From contig VZTG01004585.1 in assembly GCA_013397845.1 (NCBI GenBank), forward strand, positions 188,164 through 252,163: DNA of 64,000 nt, written 5' to 3'. Below the pieces are notes generated by a model. It had not been told where the DNA came from and did not search any database. It saw nothing but the letters and a program-made list of their open reading frames with translations. The DNA is from Melanocharis versteri (taxonomy: Eukaryota; Chordata; Aves; Passeriformes; Melanocharitidae). The translations under genes were made by a program, and so were the position numbers. This document shows positions 1-11,382 of the stretch, piece by piece (within the stretch, counting starts at the first letter, position 1; every line of letters starts with the position of its first letter).

Positions 1-428
1 CTGTGTGCCCAAGAAGGGCAGTGGAGCACAAGTCTGATGAGGAGCAGCTGAGGGAGAAAAGGAGGCTCAAGGGGAGACTTTCTCACTCCCCACAACTCCC
101 TGGCAGGAGGGGGCAGCCAAGGGGGATCGGGCTCTGCTCACAGGGAACAACGGACAGGACAAGAGAAAGTGGCCTGAAGTTGTGCCAGGGGAGCTTTAAG
201 CCGGATATTAGGGAAAATATCTTCACCCAAAGGGTTGTCCAGCCCTGGTGCAGGCTGCCCAGGGCACTGGTGGAGTCACCAACCCTGGAGGGGTTTAAAA
301 GACTTTTAGGTGTGGCACTTGGAGACATGGGTTAATGGTGGCCTTGTCAGTGCTGGGGGAACAGTTGGATTCCATGACCTCAGAGGGCTTTTCCAACCTA
401 TATAAATCTAGGAATCTATGATTCTGTG
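1..428 (+). mobile_element. CR1 LINE fragment, 3' part, running off the left edge
   Basis: The sequence follows the 3' portion of avian CR1 elements. It includes GAGGAGCAGCTGAGGGAGAA near 37-56, a GCCAGGGGAGCTTTAAG block near 184-200, then GGCTGCCCAGGGCACTGGTG, and ends with TTTTCCAACC and the GATTCT-type tail at about 420. Orientation is plus. The element is 5'-truncated or continues beyond the window. Confidence 0.85.
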
Positions 429-1239
429 ACTACCTGCTCCAAAACCCCTCAGAGAAGCACACAGCTCCCAGAGCTGATGCACCCTCCTCACACAGCTCAC
501 GCTGCCTGCAGCACAGTCCTCCTGCAGGGACACGCCAGGAAAATTCATTTCCACTTAATTAACTGCTGATCTTCCGTGCAGCCAGAGGCTGCTTCAGCTG
601 GGAACTTCAACCCCTCTCGTTGCATCCAGCAGCAGCAGGACACAGGGTGTCCCTGGCGTGGGGCCGAGGGGACGGGGATGGGGAAGGAGAGGGGAACGGC
701 CTCGCACAGGAAAGCCTGGAGTGCTCCATCATCCAAACATCTGACATCCAGCCTCAGCCTGAGCAGCTTCTCGTCCCTGGAAATACACAACCCTGACCTA
801 TTTCCAGGGAACGCGAGCGCCCTTTTAAACAAATCCCTGACAAATGAAGGCAAGAAACCATTTCCTCCCTATTTCCTTCCATTAGAAATGAAACACTGCC
901 ATTAATCACCAATAAAGAAATAAAACTCCTAAATGATCTGCTAGTGACTGGCTGACTCAGGTCCCTCTCCTTGAACTCACCACGGACCCAACCCGAGGCA
1001 CAACTGGAATCATTCTGGCTGTGCTGAGCCAAACCATTGCTCTCTCCCACATTCACTGCATTAAAAAAAGTAGAGGATACAGAGCTGCTGTTGGAGGACA
1101 TGCTGGGTTTTCTGATGCTCAGCCTTATGTGCACCCCCACTTTATTACTCCAATTACTTTCTTTTTACTCTGATTATTTTTTTTTTCCTCCCTCCAGGAA
1201 AAGCTTGTGTGCAAGAACCCTTTAGGAAAAACTCACACC
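429..1239. other. Intergenic, no gene seen
   Basis: Moderately GC-rich sequence between two CR1 fragments. Short open frames occur on both strands but none resembles a known protein or has splice-flanked conservation. Confidence 0.6.
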
Positions 1240-1482
1240 CTGCACTGGGTACAAGTTATTCCTGGGGAGATTCCAGTTGGACACAAAAGGAAAATTTTTC
1301 ACAATGAGAACAATCAACCATTGGAATAATTTCCCCAGGGATGTGGTGGTTTCCCCAACGCTGGACAAGATTTGGCTGGATGTGGTGCTGGGCCATCTCG
1401 TCTAGACTGTGCTTTTGCCAAGAAAGGTTGGACCAGATGATGCTTAAGGTTCCTTCCAGCCTGGGATTCTAGGATTCTATAA
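1240..1482 (+). mobile_element. CR1 LINE fragment, divergent, 3' end
   Basis: The pattern is CR1-like: a CCCCAGGGATGTGGTGGTTT block, then GGTTGGACCAGATGATGCTT, TTCCTTCCAGCCTGGGATTC and a short ATTCT repeat tail. It looks like a different subfamily from the copy at 1-428. The upstream limit is approximate. Confidence 0.75.
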
Positions 1483-2186
1483 AATATCAGGGTCTCTTAG
1501 CAAGAGCTGTTGTTTTGCAAACCCTCCAGCAGCCTCCGGCCGCAGCGACTGATCCCACTGCCTGCCTGCCCTGCTCCAAAGGCAAATCCCAGCAGGCAGC
1601 AGGCAGCAAACTCCTGGTGGCTGTGCCAGCACTCACGGCCCCGGGGAAGAAGCCGGTCCCTGGAACACCGTGTCCCAACCAAGCTCTGCCAGGAGCAGCC
1701 TGCTGGTAGATGGAGCAATTATCCCCGGCAGGGAGGAGGGCAGATGCTGCTGGCAGAGGGTGCGGGAATTCTTCCTGCATTTCCAGGCTTGGCTTGTGAA
1801 GATAACTTCGGGTTGATTTGCTTTTTTGGAGCCAGATTGGAGTCCTCCTTATGCACCATGGGCAGGGCTGTTACTAATTGCTGTTGGCAGAGCACAGCCC
1901 AGCACAAAGCTCGGTGGCCACGCAGCCTGGGATGCGGCTCCCAGCACTGGCTCAGGGGAGGACGCAGCGTCCTGCTCTGACAGAATCACTGGGACAGAGG
2001 GGTTTTCTATGCCCCACATTTAGCAGATCCCTGAACACTTGTGCAGAGCACGCAGAAAGCTCCCTTTCCTCAGGCAGATTGGCTCTGGCAGTGAAGCTGT
2101 GGATGCCGAGCATATGGAGATGTTCTTGTTTCCGTGCCTGGTCAGAGCGACGCTGCATTCCCCTGGGAAGTGGGGAGCCTTCACAC

Positions 2187-2470
2187 ACTCATGGAATGGT
2201 TTGGGTTGGAATGCACCTTAAAGATCATTTCATTCCAACTCTCCCTTCCAAGTGCAGGGCCAGCTTCCACTATCCCAGGGTGCTCCAAGCCCCATCCAGT
2301 CTGGCCTCGGACACTTCCAGAGATGGGGCAGCCACAGTTTCTCTGGGCACCCTGTGCCAGGGCCTCCCCGCCCTCACAGGGAAGAATTTATTCCTAATAT
2401 CCAATCTAAATCTTTCCTCTTCCAGTTTGAACTCATTCCACCTTATCACCTCCAACTTGCCTTGCTGGGT
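2187..2470 (-). mobile_element. CR1 LINE 3' fragment, minus orientation
   Basis: The reverse complement of a CR1 tail begins with CATGGAATGGTTTGGGTTGG, followed by CTTAAAGATCATTTCATTCC and the block ACTTCCAGAGATGGGGCAGC. It ends in TTCCTAATATCCAATCTAAA and nearby sequence. Edges are approximate. Confidence 0.85.
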
Positions 2471-5400
2471 TGAGTGTGGACCTGACCCTGGGGTGCTTGT
2501 GTTACCTGCAGGGTCACAGCCAGGATGATCACAGGGCTGCAGGATGGGGATGTTGGTGGTGCTGCCCCACCTCCTGCTGCCTCCTGCACCCTCCAATCCC
2601 ACCGTAGCCACACTGGGACTGTTCCCAGCAGGGGACTGCACAGGAAAGCGTGAAAAAGCCCCAGGGATGTCCCCACCACTGCTGAGGGACTCGGGTGCTG
2701 CCCTTCAGCTCCCAGCCCAAGCCAAAGCTCCTCCATCCCGGCATGGAGTGAGACACTTCCTGCTCTGGTGCTTATCTCCATGGCCAGGCAGCTCGAGGAA
2801 GCCCAACACCCTGACGCTGCTGCTCGGTGGCTGCTGGCCAAGGGTGCACTTGTGTTCCACAGAAACACGACAGGGCTGCTCCCTCCCGCTCTGGGCACAG
2901 CCCGAGGAGTTCAGCTGGCAGCAGCCAAGGGTGGCAGCGTGTCCTGCAGCCAGCACAGACTGAAAACAAACATTTCTGACCTGACTCCACTCTCACGTCA
3001 CTCAACCCCTCATGGGCACGTTCTTGCCATAAATCCCAGCCCTTGGATGAGATGGGATATTTGAGGTGCCAGGATGTAGTTATGCACCCCAAGGTGCTGC
3101 TGCAAAGCCTTCAGAAACAACCCATCAGCTACAAATTAGCTCGAGCCCCTCAGCAAACCTTGGCTGACAACTCACGAACAGGACAACAGGGAATTTACTA
3201 AATAAATTGTGCTGGGGGTCATTTATCTTCATTAAAATACCCTCACACAGGCGATGCCTCCCTCCAAGAGGCTGGAGGCACCTCAGGGTGAGGTGCCTGG
3301 TGCCTTCAGGGGTTTGCACCCTGCAAGTGCATGAAGAAATGCCAAAAACATGCAGAACCTCGATAAGGTCAGCGGGGAGGAAATGTAGCTGAAATCCTTG
3401 AGTTTCATAAGGGGCCATGACAATGGGTGGGAGAGCTGCCAACTTTCCTTTCACGCACTGAGCGACAAGTGTGCTTGGAAACTTCAGGCTCTCTGCAAAG
3501 AGAAGAGCTGGAAGAAAAAGAAATGTTGGAGGAGAGAGTTTTGGAATGGCTTTCTGAATTTCAGCTAGTTTTGCTGTAAGATAGTGAGAAAGGACCCCTC
3601 CAGTGTGGCTGAGGCAGCCTTTGCTCATCACCAACCCAGGATGGAGCAAAGGAAGTAAATATGAAACTCAAGAGTGGAGGAAAAACGCAATGTGTCTAAA
3701 TAAGCATTTAGGCTTTGCTGTAAACTCCCTCCTGCAATTGCTTCCATCACATCACTTTTTGCATTTCAAAGTGGGGATTTTCAATGCAAATGCTGCTGAG
3801 CAGCCAAACCTGGCCTCTGGTGTGTTCCAGGGGATCGCAGGGGTCAGGGCACCCTGTGCTCTGCTGGGTTCTGCCACAGGTTTGGCTCCTGGGGAAAACC
3901 TCAGTCCCGCCGGAGGGTCAGCTGGAGGTGAAAATCCTCTGAGGAATTCGCTCAAGGAGGTGTTCAGATGAAGTAATTTCGCATCCCTAGTGGAGATGGG
4001 GAGCTGTGAGGGCTGCAGAGGTGATCACACCACCCTGCTGGGGAAAGGCAGCTGTAAGACAAGAGTCCTCATGCAGCAACAGAAATGGGGGGAAAAGCAG
4101 CATATTTGGGAGGTGAGCTCTGCCGTGGGTTTGTGCCCTAACTGGGGCTGCAGAGATCCAGGTTCCAAGCCCCAGTGAAGCATTTGGGCCCTGAGGGTGT
4201 GCACAGGTCACAAAATCCCCCCTGAGCTCCCTCACTGGGGCTGGGGACCCTGTGCACCCTCGATGGTGGGCAGAGCCAGGAACGGCCGTGGGGCCAGCCC
4301 TCCTCACCACCCCCAGCACAGATCGGGAGTGCCTTCCCAGGGCAGAAAAGAGCATCCCCAGCCAGAGCAATTGACATCTGCACAGGTCACCGGGCTTGCA
4401 AAGTGCTCGGGATTTGCATTTGATTAACATTAAGTGTTAGGAAAATAAAGGCAGCCAGTTCCTTACTGCAGCTGGGCCAGGGCGAGGTCCGATGGTGGGA
4501 CCCGTGTGAGGGAAAGAGCAGAGATAGGGAGGCCAAAACCCCCAAATTTGGTCTAAAAGGGGCTGGAGAAGGGCTGGGACCTGGGGATGCTGAATGTGGC
4601 CATAGCAAACACGCCCCGGACACCTCACAGAGATAGTTGGGATTTGTCACCTCGGCTCTGACACAGAATTTGTATATGGAAAAAAAAATGCCAGGCGCAT
4701 GACACCAGAGCTGCTCCGTCTGGATAAATAGTTAACTGAGTAGTCAAAATAGCCGGTGCTACAAAACAGCTGCTGGGACAGGAGACAGCAGCAGAAGCAC
4801 TGCTGGAAAAACGGGACGGGAGGAAGGAAGTGATTGAGTGAGAGGATGTGCCAGAGGAGAACAGGGAACAGGCAGCAGCATGGAGCCCTGTGTGAGCCAA
4901 GACCCTCCAGCACTGCCAAGGCACAGCAGTGACCCCCAGCAATCTCCCCAGGGCTTTGCTGAGCCTCTTCCCTGGGGCATCCCAAAAAACAGTGCTGAAA
5001 AGGGTGCCTGTGCTCCTGTCCCAAGCACTGGTACCCGGCCCATGCCAGGGACCAGGACAAGAGGGTGTCTGATGGCACCCAAGGGGGGCACGACACAAAG
5101 CCTGGACCAGGGCTGCTCACCAGGAGAGCTGAAAGCAGGAGATGCAGGGTCAGAGGCGATTCTGGACCTGCTGGAAACACAGGAAGATCTCGCACAAGAA
5201 ACACTGCACGTCCCACCCAGGGAAGGACATCACACATCACCAGGGCTGTGGGCTGCCTGCAAAGAGCTTTAAAGGAGGGACTGGCCCTTTTCCATCCCGA
5301 CTGACTAGGCAGAGCTTAGCCCTGCTGAGGCACCTGAACCAGCTCCCTACACCCGCAAGTCTGGACTATCTTCCCCCACTGCTGCACAGGGCATGGTGTC

Positions 5401-6120
5401 ACAGAAAGGAAAGGTTTCCAGCAGAAAGCTCATGGATACTGTTTGTCTCACAATCCACCCTCTGCACCCCACGCAAAACCTCCAGCCCTGGGTGAGGAAT
5501 GAGCTGGCAGCCAGGGATGCCAGCAGGACCAGCTCCCCATGGCTGGGGGAGAGGAAATCCCTGGCCAGAGCTCCCAGCTGTGCTCACTGCCCACCTCGGG
5601 ATGGGCCCAGCACCTCAACACCCCCAAACACATCCCCAAGGCCAGGGAGGCTGGTGCTGCTGAGGAGGGGCTGGCACAGCTCCCCCATGCCCAGGCCCCT
5701 GCAGCAAAGCTCCCGATGGGAATAGCTCTGCAGGATGAAGGGGAGCCTCTCCACCCTCTCCACACCCGCGTGCAAAGGGATGCATCACAACAGCCTCCGA
5801 CCTGTTGTGATGCAGGAGAGCTTGGGTTGGAGGAGTTTGACTGTGCAGGAGCCAAAGGAGACTTGGGGAAGGAAAGGGTTGAAAAGCACTGTGACTCTGG
5901 AGCCACTGCCCTGGGGACACGTGTGGTGTCACCAACTTTGGGATGCAAAGTGCTTACATCCACATTACTGCCACCCACAGAAGAGCTATGGGGACAGCAG
6001 TGTTTCAGTGCATCTTTAATCCCAAAGGAAAAGCCCAAATAAGACTGGATTTGGCCATGATGTGAGGCCACATGGTTGATGAAGAGCAACTTCTGAGCCC
6101 ACAGCCTTCCTGGGATCTCT
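2471..6120. other. Intergenic, GC-rich, no gene seen
   Basis: Only chance-like frames are visible, shadowing one another on both strands. A perfect 9-base inverted repeat with an 18-base loop is at 4141-4176. Nothing else stands out. Confidence 0.55.
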
Positions 6121-6226
6121 CCCATCCCTCCCCTCTTACCTGTCCCTCCCACCATGGACAGGGATGTGATTCCCCCATCCCTCCCCTCTTACCTGTCTCT
6201 CCCACCATGGACAGGGATCTCCCCCA
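6121..6226. repeat. 53-bp tandem duplication
   Basis: A block beginning CCCATCCCTCCCCTCTTACC and ending CATGGACAGGGAT occurs at 6121 and again at 6174 with one or two changes. The copies are adjacent, with no gene nearby. Confidence 0.85.
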
Positions 6227-9200
6227 GCCCTCCCCCAGACCCATTAGCTGTGCTCGTATTTGCAGCACGAATCACCTGACCCACTCCATCCTCTCCAGGC
6301 AGGGCAAACACCTGGAGCGATTCACACACCTGGAGGGATGTTACAGGGAGAAAACACGCCGTGCTCACCCAGCCAGAGATGGGTTTGCAATAGGAGATTT
6401 TCTTTCCAAATGCTATTTGCATGATCTCTAGGTGTGACCTGCAGCGCTCGTTTGTTAATGATTTCTAATTGATTTACTCAATCCCAGCAGTGCTGCCGGT
6501 GGGAGCAGCAGATGCTCTGGGTGGGTTTGAGCACAGCAATAGGAAGTGTTGCAGATGGCTCCAGTCCCCAGAACCAGGCAGTGCAGGATGGATTAAAAAA
6601 TCATTATGAGATTTATTAACCCTTCAAGAATTATTATGCTATGATACACCTGGAGAAACAGGGACGACAGCTCGCTCTGAAATTTCCAAGCTGGAAAAGG
6701 CCCCAAAATGTCAATGTTCCCAGGAAAAATTAGGGAATAAAAAAAAGTTGTTCTTCTCTAGCCAAAACATCATATTTCTGCTAAGTCACTTTGTTTTCTT
6801 TGTGATTTGTCAAAGCTGGTAACAGAGTGCAAAATAAAACAAATTATTTCCAAACAAGAGTAACTTTACAATAAAAAAATGTAAATATTTGTACTGACGG
6901 AGTGAAAAGGGCTGCTGCAACATCTTCAAGATCTTCCGTAACCCCTACTTCCCCACCCAGCATGTTTTGCTTTAGTTTTCACAAGGAATCAACAGTTGGA
7001 GAAAGTTTTTGGATTTTCCAATGGAAAAGAGCTGGAGGGACACTCTTCCTACAAATTCTGCCAATTAACGCCTGGCTCCCCGACCCACGGCTGCTGTGAA
7101 TTTTCCACTGCTGGAAATCTTAAATATCAAAACTGGATGTTTTCCTCCAAGACAAATGGGATCATGCGCAGGGCAGCTGCCTCCACACACTGCTCCCTGC
7201 AGCCCTCTGGGTTACAGCAACGTTCAGCTGAGTGTGACCCATTTTTCCTGAAAAAACTCATTTTCCACCCAGCAGCAGCTTGGTTTTGTCTGCCCGTGGG
7301 ACAATGAGCAGGGGGAGAGCCGGGACAGCTCTGAAATCCTCCAGCTGCTCCTCTGCCCTTTCTGCTTGCACACGCCAGCTCTTCTCCGCCCCTCCCAGAG
7401 CAGCTGCCCAGATGTGCTTGTGCTCCAGATGTGCAGCATCACTGCAAACCTGCAGCAGTGCGTCCCCACAGAGCTGGAACTGGGGACAGGGCTCATGTTA
7501 TTTCCTGAATTTCAGGCAAGACCTGACAGCTGGAACACGGTGCCAGGGGTCAGAGTGCATGAGGGCTGCCCAGCACAGGGGCAGACGAGCTGCAAGGCCT
7601 TAGCGGTGCTGCCAAACCCAGCCTTGTTTCATTAGGAGCATTAAAGGTCATCTTTTTTTCCCTTTTAGAACTATAACCCACACACCACGCACCAAATACA
7701 TCCCATTAATCAGAAATACAATTTCCAACACGTCAGATATTTGGAAGCGACGCCAAAGCAGCAGGACAATAAAGAGCAATAACATTTGGGTGAAATAAAG
7801 AGGTCTCATTTAATTATTTTGTCGCACCAAAGCAGGGCCAGATCCTGGCAGCTGCTCCTTGCCCAGCCCACCCTTTTCACCCAGACCAGCAGGTGTCTGT
7901 GCCCAGCTGCAGCTGTGCATCCCGAGGCGTCTCCCTGCTCTCTGTCAGCATCACTTTGGGGGTCAGGAGGAAGCGCTGGGGCTCTGGCCCGGGGGTTTAA
8001 GCCTTGCAGCCGTGCAGGGGTGGCTCTCTCTGCCTGGCTCCAGAGCTTTCCCGGAGCTGCCCCGGCGCTCCCGGTGCGGCGGCAGCGGGGAGCGCGACTC
8101 GGCCGGGCTGAGGAGCAGAGCAGGGAGGCAAAAAGAGCAGATCCTATGGCCTTAGTGCTGGGATCAAACCTCAGCCACATCTGGGAGGGGAAGAAATGGA
8201 AGGTGGGAAGACAAAAGCAGGATTGCTGTGGTCAAGTCACCCCGTAAAGGTCACGATGAGCCGTCCTTGCTCACGGAATTGCTGTTGAAACCCATCGCCA
8301 TGCAAACCTGGTGCAGGAAAAACACCTTGCAAATGAAGGGCAACTTCCCCTGGATAGTTTCCATCTCTGGGTGTTTTTTCTGGGAACACAACAACCACAA
8401 GTCACGAATGTGGAATATTTTCCTTTTTTGAGTGTCTCTGAAAGGCAATGCAAACCCTCGGGAAGACTCCTGGTGCCAGGGAAATCAGAGTCCTACAGAA
8501 AGCAGAAGGGGGAAAAGCCCTTCACACTGTGCTGAACCCAGGGGCTGAGGCACTTCCAGCTGCCCAAGTGGACACACGAGGTTGATATCCCAAAAGCACT
8601 AATTCGGGGGAGTTTTATCCATGAGGACAAAAGCATTCAATGAGAAAACCCCATTATGTATCTGCAAAATCTCTGCTGAGGGGCCATGGGGACACCACCA
8701 CTTCTGACCCTCCCCAAGGAATCTGCTTCACCTGGGGGCCTGGCTGCAAACACCACCATCCCCAGCCTTGCTCCCCACAGCAATTTTAAGGGTAATGACC
8801 AGAAAACAAAGCCATACCAAGGGGCCCTGGCTGAGCAGACTGCTTTGAGCCCACTGCCTGCAGAAAACGGATCCCAGGGGAGGAAGGGGTTCCCTTAATT
8901 GGCAAGGGTGAGGACGGCACAGGACCAGGGCAGGGCTTTTCTCAGTATTTTTATTTAGGTGGCAGAGAAATCTGACCGCAACAGAAAGGAGCTGGAAAAA
9001 CAAACAGGTGTGTCCGGCAGCAAACGGGCCGTAGCTATAGCAATGGGACAGGCCCTGTTGACAAAAGACTGCACAAAGGACCTTCTTGAGAGATCAAAAG
9101 TGGTTTATGAGCTGGCAGGGTTTCCCGGGAAGGCGCCGGGGCTGTATCACGGCCGTGGGAGGCAATCGCTGAAAAATCAGGACGGGGGTACATGCGCTGA

Positions 9201-10582
9201 GCACAATCTGCCTCCCGCAGCATCCCCTGGGGCCAGAGCCAGGGTGGGGTTTCTCAGCAGCCATGGAAATGTGTGGCTGTGCACAGCGCTGCTCCATCGC
9301 TCCCGGCGGCACGGCAGGGCCCCGGCTCTGCAGCGGGCACCCCAAAGGGATGCTTTATTATGGTTTATTTTAGCATCACCCAGCTCCGCTTGCCAGATGC
9401 TGCTTTTCCGGTGTTACCCTCCGCAGCTGCAGCCTGGCGCTGCTGCTCTCGGCCTTGTAGAGGTGCCCAAGGTTTGGGTGGGGAGTGCAGGTGCCCCGCC
9501 CAGTGCTTTAGCTGGACACCACCCTCAAGCCTCCCTTGCTCCAGTCCCAGGCACCTGCAATGGGAGAGGTGAAAATGCTGCTGCTGAGTTGTGCAGCTGT
9601 TGCAAGAGCCCCGATGGCAGCACCCAAAGCAAAACCATGAACAACAGCAGGTCAACCCAGTACCCATCACATGGCATCCGGAGGTGCAGCACCCCCAGAC
9701 AGCCCCAGGTTCCTGTCTTGCCTTGTTTCTTCTGCAGCCCCTGCAGAAAGTGGGGCTCTGGTGCAGCAGAAACCTCCTGGGAGAGCCAGCAGCCAGAAGA
9801 GACATGTGTGAGGCAGGAGTTTGGCTGTGCCACCAAAGAGAAGCTCAGAGGGCCAAACTGCAGAGCCAGGCTTGGGAGCCAGGGGCTGGCAGGGATGAGT
9901 GGTGGGACACCAACACCAGCCTTTGCCCAGAAAGATTCACACTCAGGTCAAGTTCTGCCACAGACAGGGGCTCCTGAATGCCCAAGTGAACCGACTGCTC
10001 ACCAGCTGGGGCTGAGCTGCACTTGTCTGGTTTAATTTATCCGAGGCTTTCCAAAGGACTAGTTTGTAATTAAAGCCAAGGATCAGTTGCACCAACAACT
10101 TTGTGACCCCGTGTACAGCCAGTCCACTCCACACCGTGGAGGAAAAATCTTAAAAGGAAAAGCCAGAGGTTGCTTTGGGCAGATGATGGACCCCTGGCAC
10201 TGGCAGCCCATGGTGGCATCGTTGCTGTGTCCATAAGGGTCAGAAAGGGCTGGTGGGTCACTTGTGTGCCACCAGCCACGTCCTGAGGCAGGAACAAACT
10301 GGACACAAGCCAGGGGAGGCCAGGGCTGCCGCAGAGTGCTGGTCCCGTGCTGAGGTGAGGGGAAGGGTGCCGCTTCCTGGGAGAAATCCAGAATTCCCCC
10401 GGGGAATGCAAACTCCTCTCTCGCAGGAGCCCAGCGATAAAACACGTGTTGCGAAAGGCAGAGAGCTGTCCCAGCAGTGTCGCGCACGGGGGCTTGCAGC
10501 TCGGAGAGGTCTCGGAGCTGCTTTTAGCCAGGGAAGCCGGTGCATCTCCGGCGGGCCCCGCTCCCCCGCGGGCACAGCCGGC
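6227..10582. other. Intergenic, GC-rich, no gene seen
   Basis: This holds the CpG-dense patch near 8.05 kb and a 358-codon open frame at 8959-10035 that I judge spurious. I saw no exon resembling the ATP2A3 start expected on this side from mammalian gene order. Confidence 0.55.
8048..8112. promoter_or_regulatory. CpG-dense patch of unknown role
   Basis: I count about eleven CpG steps in some 65 bases (for example CCCGGTGCGGCGGCAGCG), well above the rest of the left region. It could be a small CpG island, a distal regulatory site or an upstream exon of a gene further left. No coding exon is recognised. Confidence 0.3.
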
Positions 10583-10716
10583 GGCGCTCCGGGGATGGCA
10601 GCGCTCCGGGGATTGCAGGGCACCGGGGATGGCAGGGCTCCAGGATGGCAGCGCTCCGGGGATGGCAGGGCTCCGGGATGGCAGCGGCAGCGCTCCGGGG
10701 ATGGCAGCGCTCCGGG
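10583..10716. repeat. GC-rich 17-bp minisatellite, left of the assembly gap
   Basis: About eight copies of a 17-base unit close to GCGCTCCGGGGATGGCA run into the gap. Some copies have 16 bases or single changes, and there is one extra GCGGCA insert. Confidence 0.9.
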
Positions 10717-10939
10717 NNNNNNNNNNNNNNNNNNNNNNNNNNNNNNNNNNNNNNNNNNNNNNNNNNNNNNNNNNNNNNNNNNNNNNNNNNNNNNNNNNNN
10801 NNNNNNNNNNNNNNNNNNNNNNNNNNNNNNNNNNNNNNNNNNNNNNNNNNNNNNNNNNNNNNNNNNNNNNNNNNNNNNNNNNNNNNNNNNNNNNNNNNNN
10901 NNNNNNNNNNNNNNNNNNNNNNNNNNNNNNNNNNNNNNN
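10717..10939. other. Assembly gap (223 N)
   Basis: A run of 223 unknown bases lies between two different minisatellites. The true length and content are not known, and repeat collapse is likely. Any frame crossing it is meaningless. Confidence 0.99.
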
Positions 10940-11113
10940 CCATTCCCAGCGGGACACTCACGCCATTCCCAGCGGGACACTCCGTTCCCAGCGGGACACG
11001 CCATTCCCAACGGGACACTCCGTTCCCAGCGGGACACTCACACCATTCCCAGCGGGACACTCACACCATTCCCAGCGGGACACGCCATTCCCAGCGGGAC
11101 ACGCCGCTCCCAG
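10940..11113. repeat. Minisatellite of 18-23-bp units, right of the assembly gap
   Basis: Eight copies of a core CCATTCCCAGCGGGACAC or CGTTCCCAGCGGGACAC are separated by 1 to 5 bases (G, TC, TCACA or TCACG). A degenerate ninth copy follows. The unit differs from the left array. Confidence 0.92.
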
Positions 11114-11333
11114 CTGCCGTCGCTCCGCGCTCGGCTGCCTGGCGAAGGCTCGGGGCGCGCTCGAGGCAACGAGCCGGGGAGGAAACGTGATTTTAGTGCA
11201 AAAAAGACCACCGGCACCACGGCTGCCCTGAGCCTTCGCCGGCCTCCACAAAGGGGCATCGAGCGTTGGAAAAAAAAGCAGAGGGAAAAACCCAAGGAGC
11301 TGGAGGGATCTTTCGTGTGTCCTTGTGACACTG

Positions 11334-11382
11334 GTTTTGGCTGTCAGGAAGCCTCGTGTTTTGGCTGTCAGGAAGCCTCGTG
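11334..11382. repeat. 24-bp tandem duplication
   Basis: GTTTTGGCTGTCAGGAAGCC plus TCGT occurs twice in direct succession, at 11334 and 11358, without differences. Confidence 0.9.

Noticed and set aside
1878..2528. 216-codon plus-strand frame
   Set aside because: It runs through an inverted CR1 tail and has no family resemblance.
4141..4176. tRNA gene
   Set aside because: Only one hairpin is present. D-arm and anticodon arm are missing.
8959..10035. 358-codon open frame on the plus strand
   Set aside because: It lies in GC-rich sequence where stops are rare, has overlapping frames on both strands, no recognisable domain and an odd composition. I treat it as chance.
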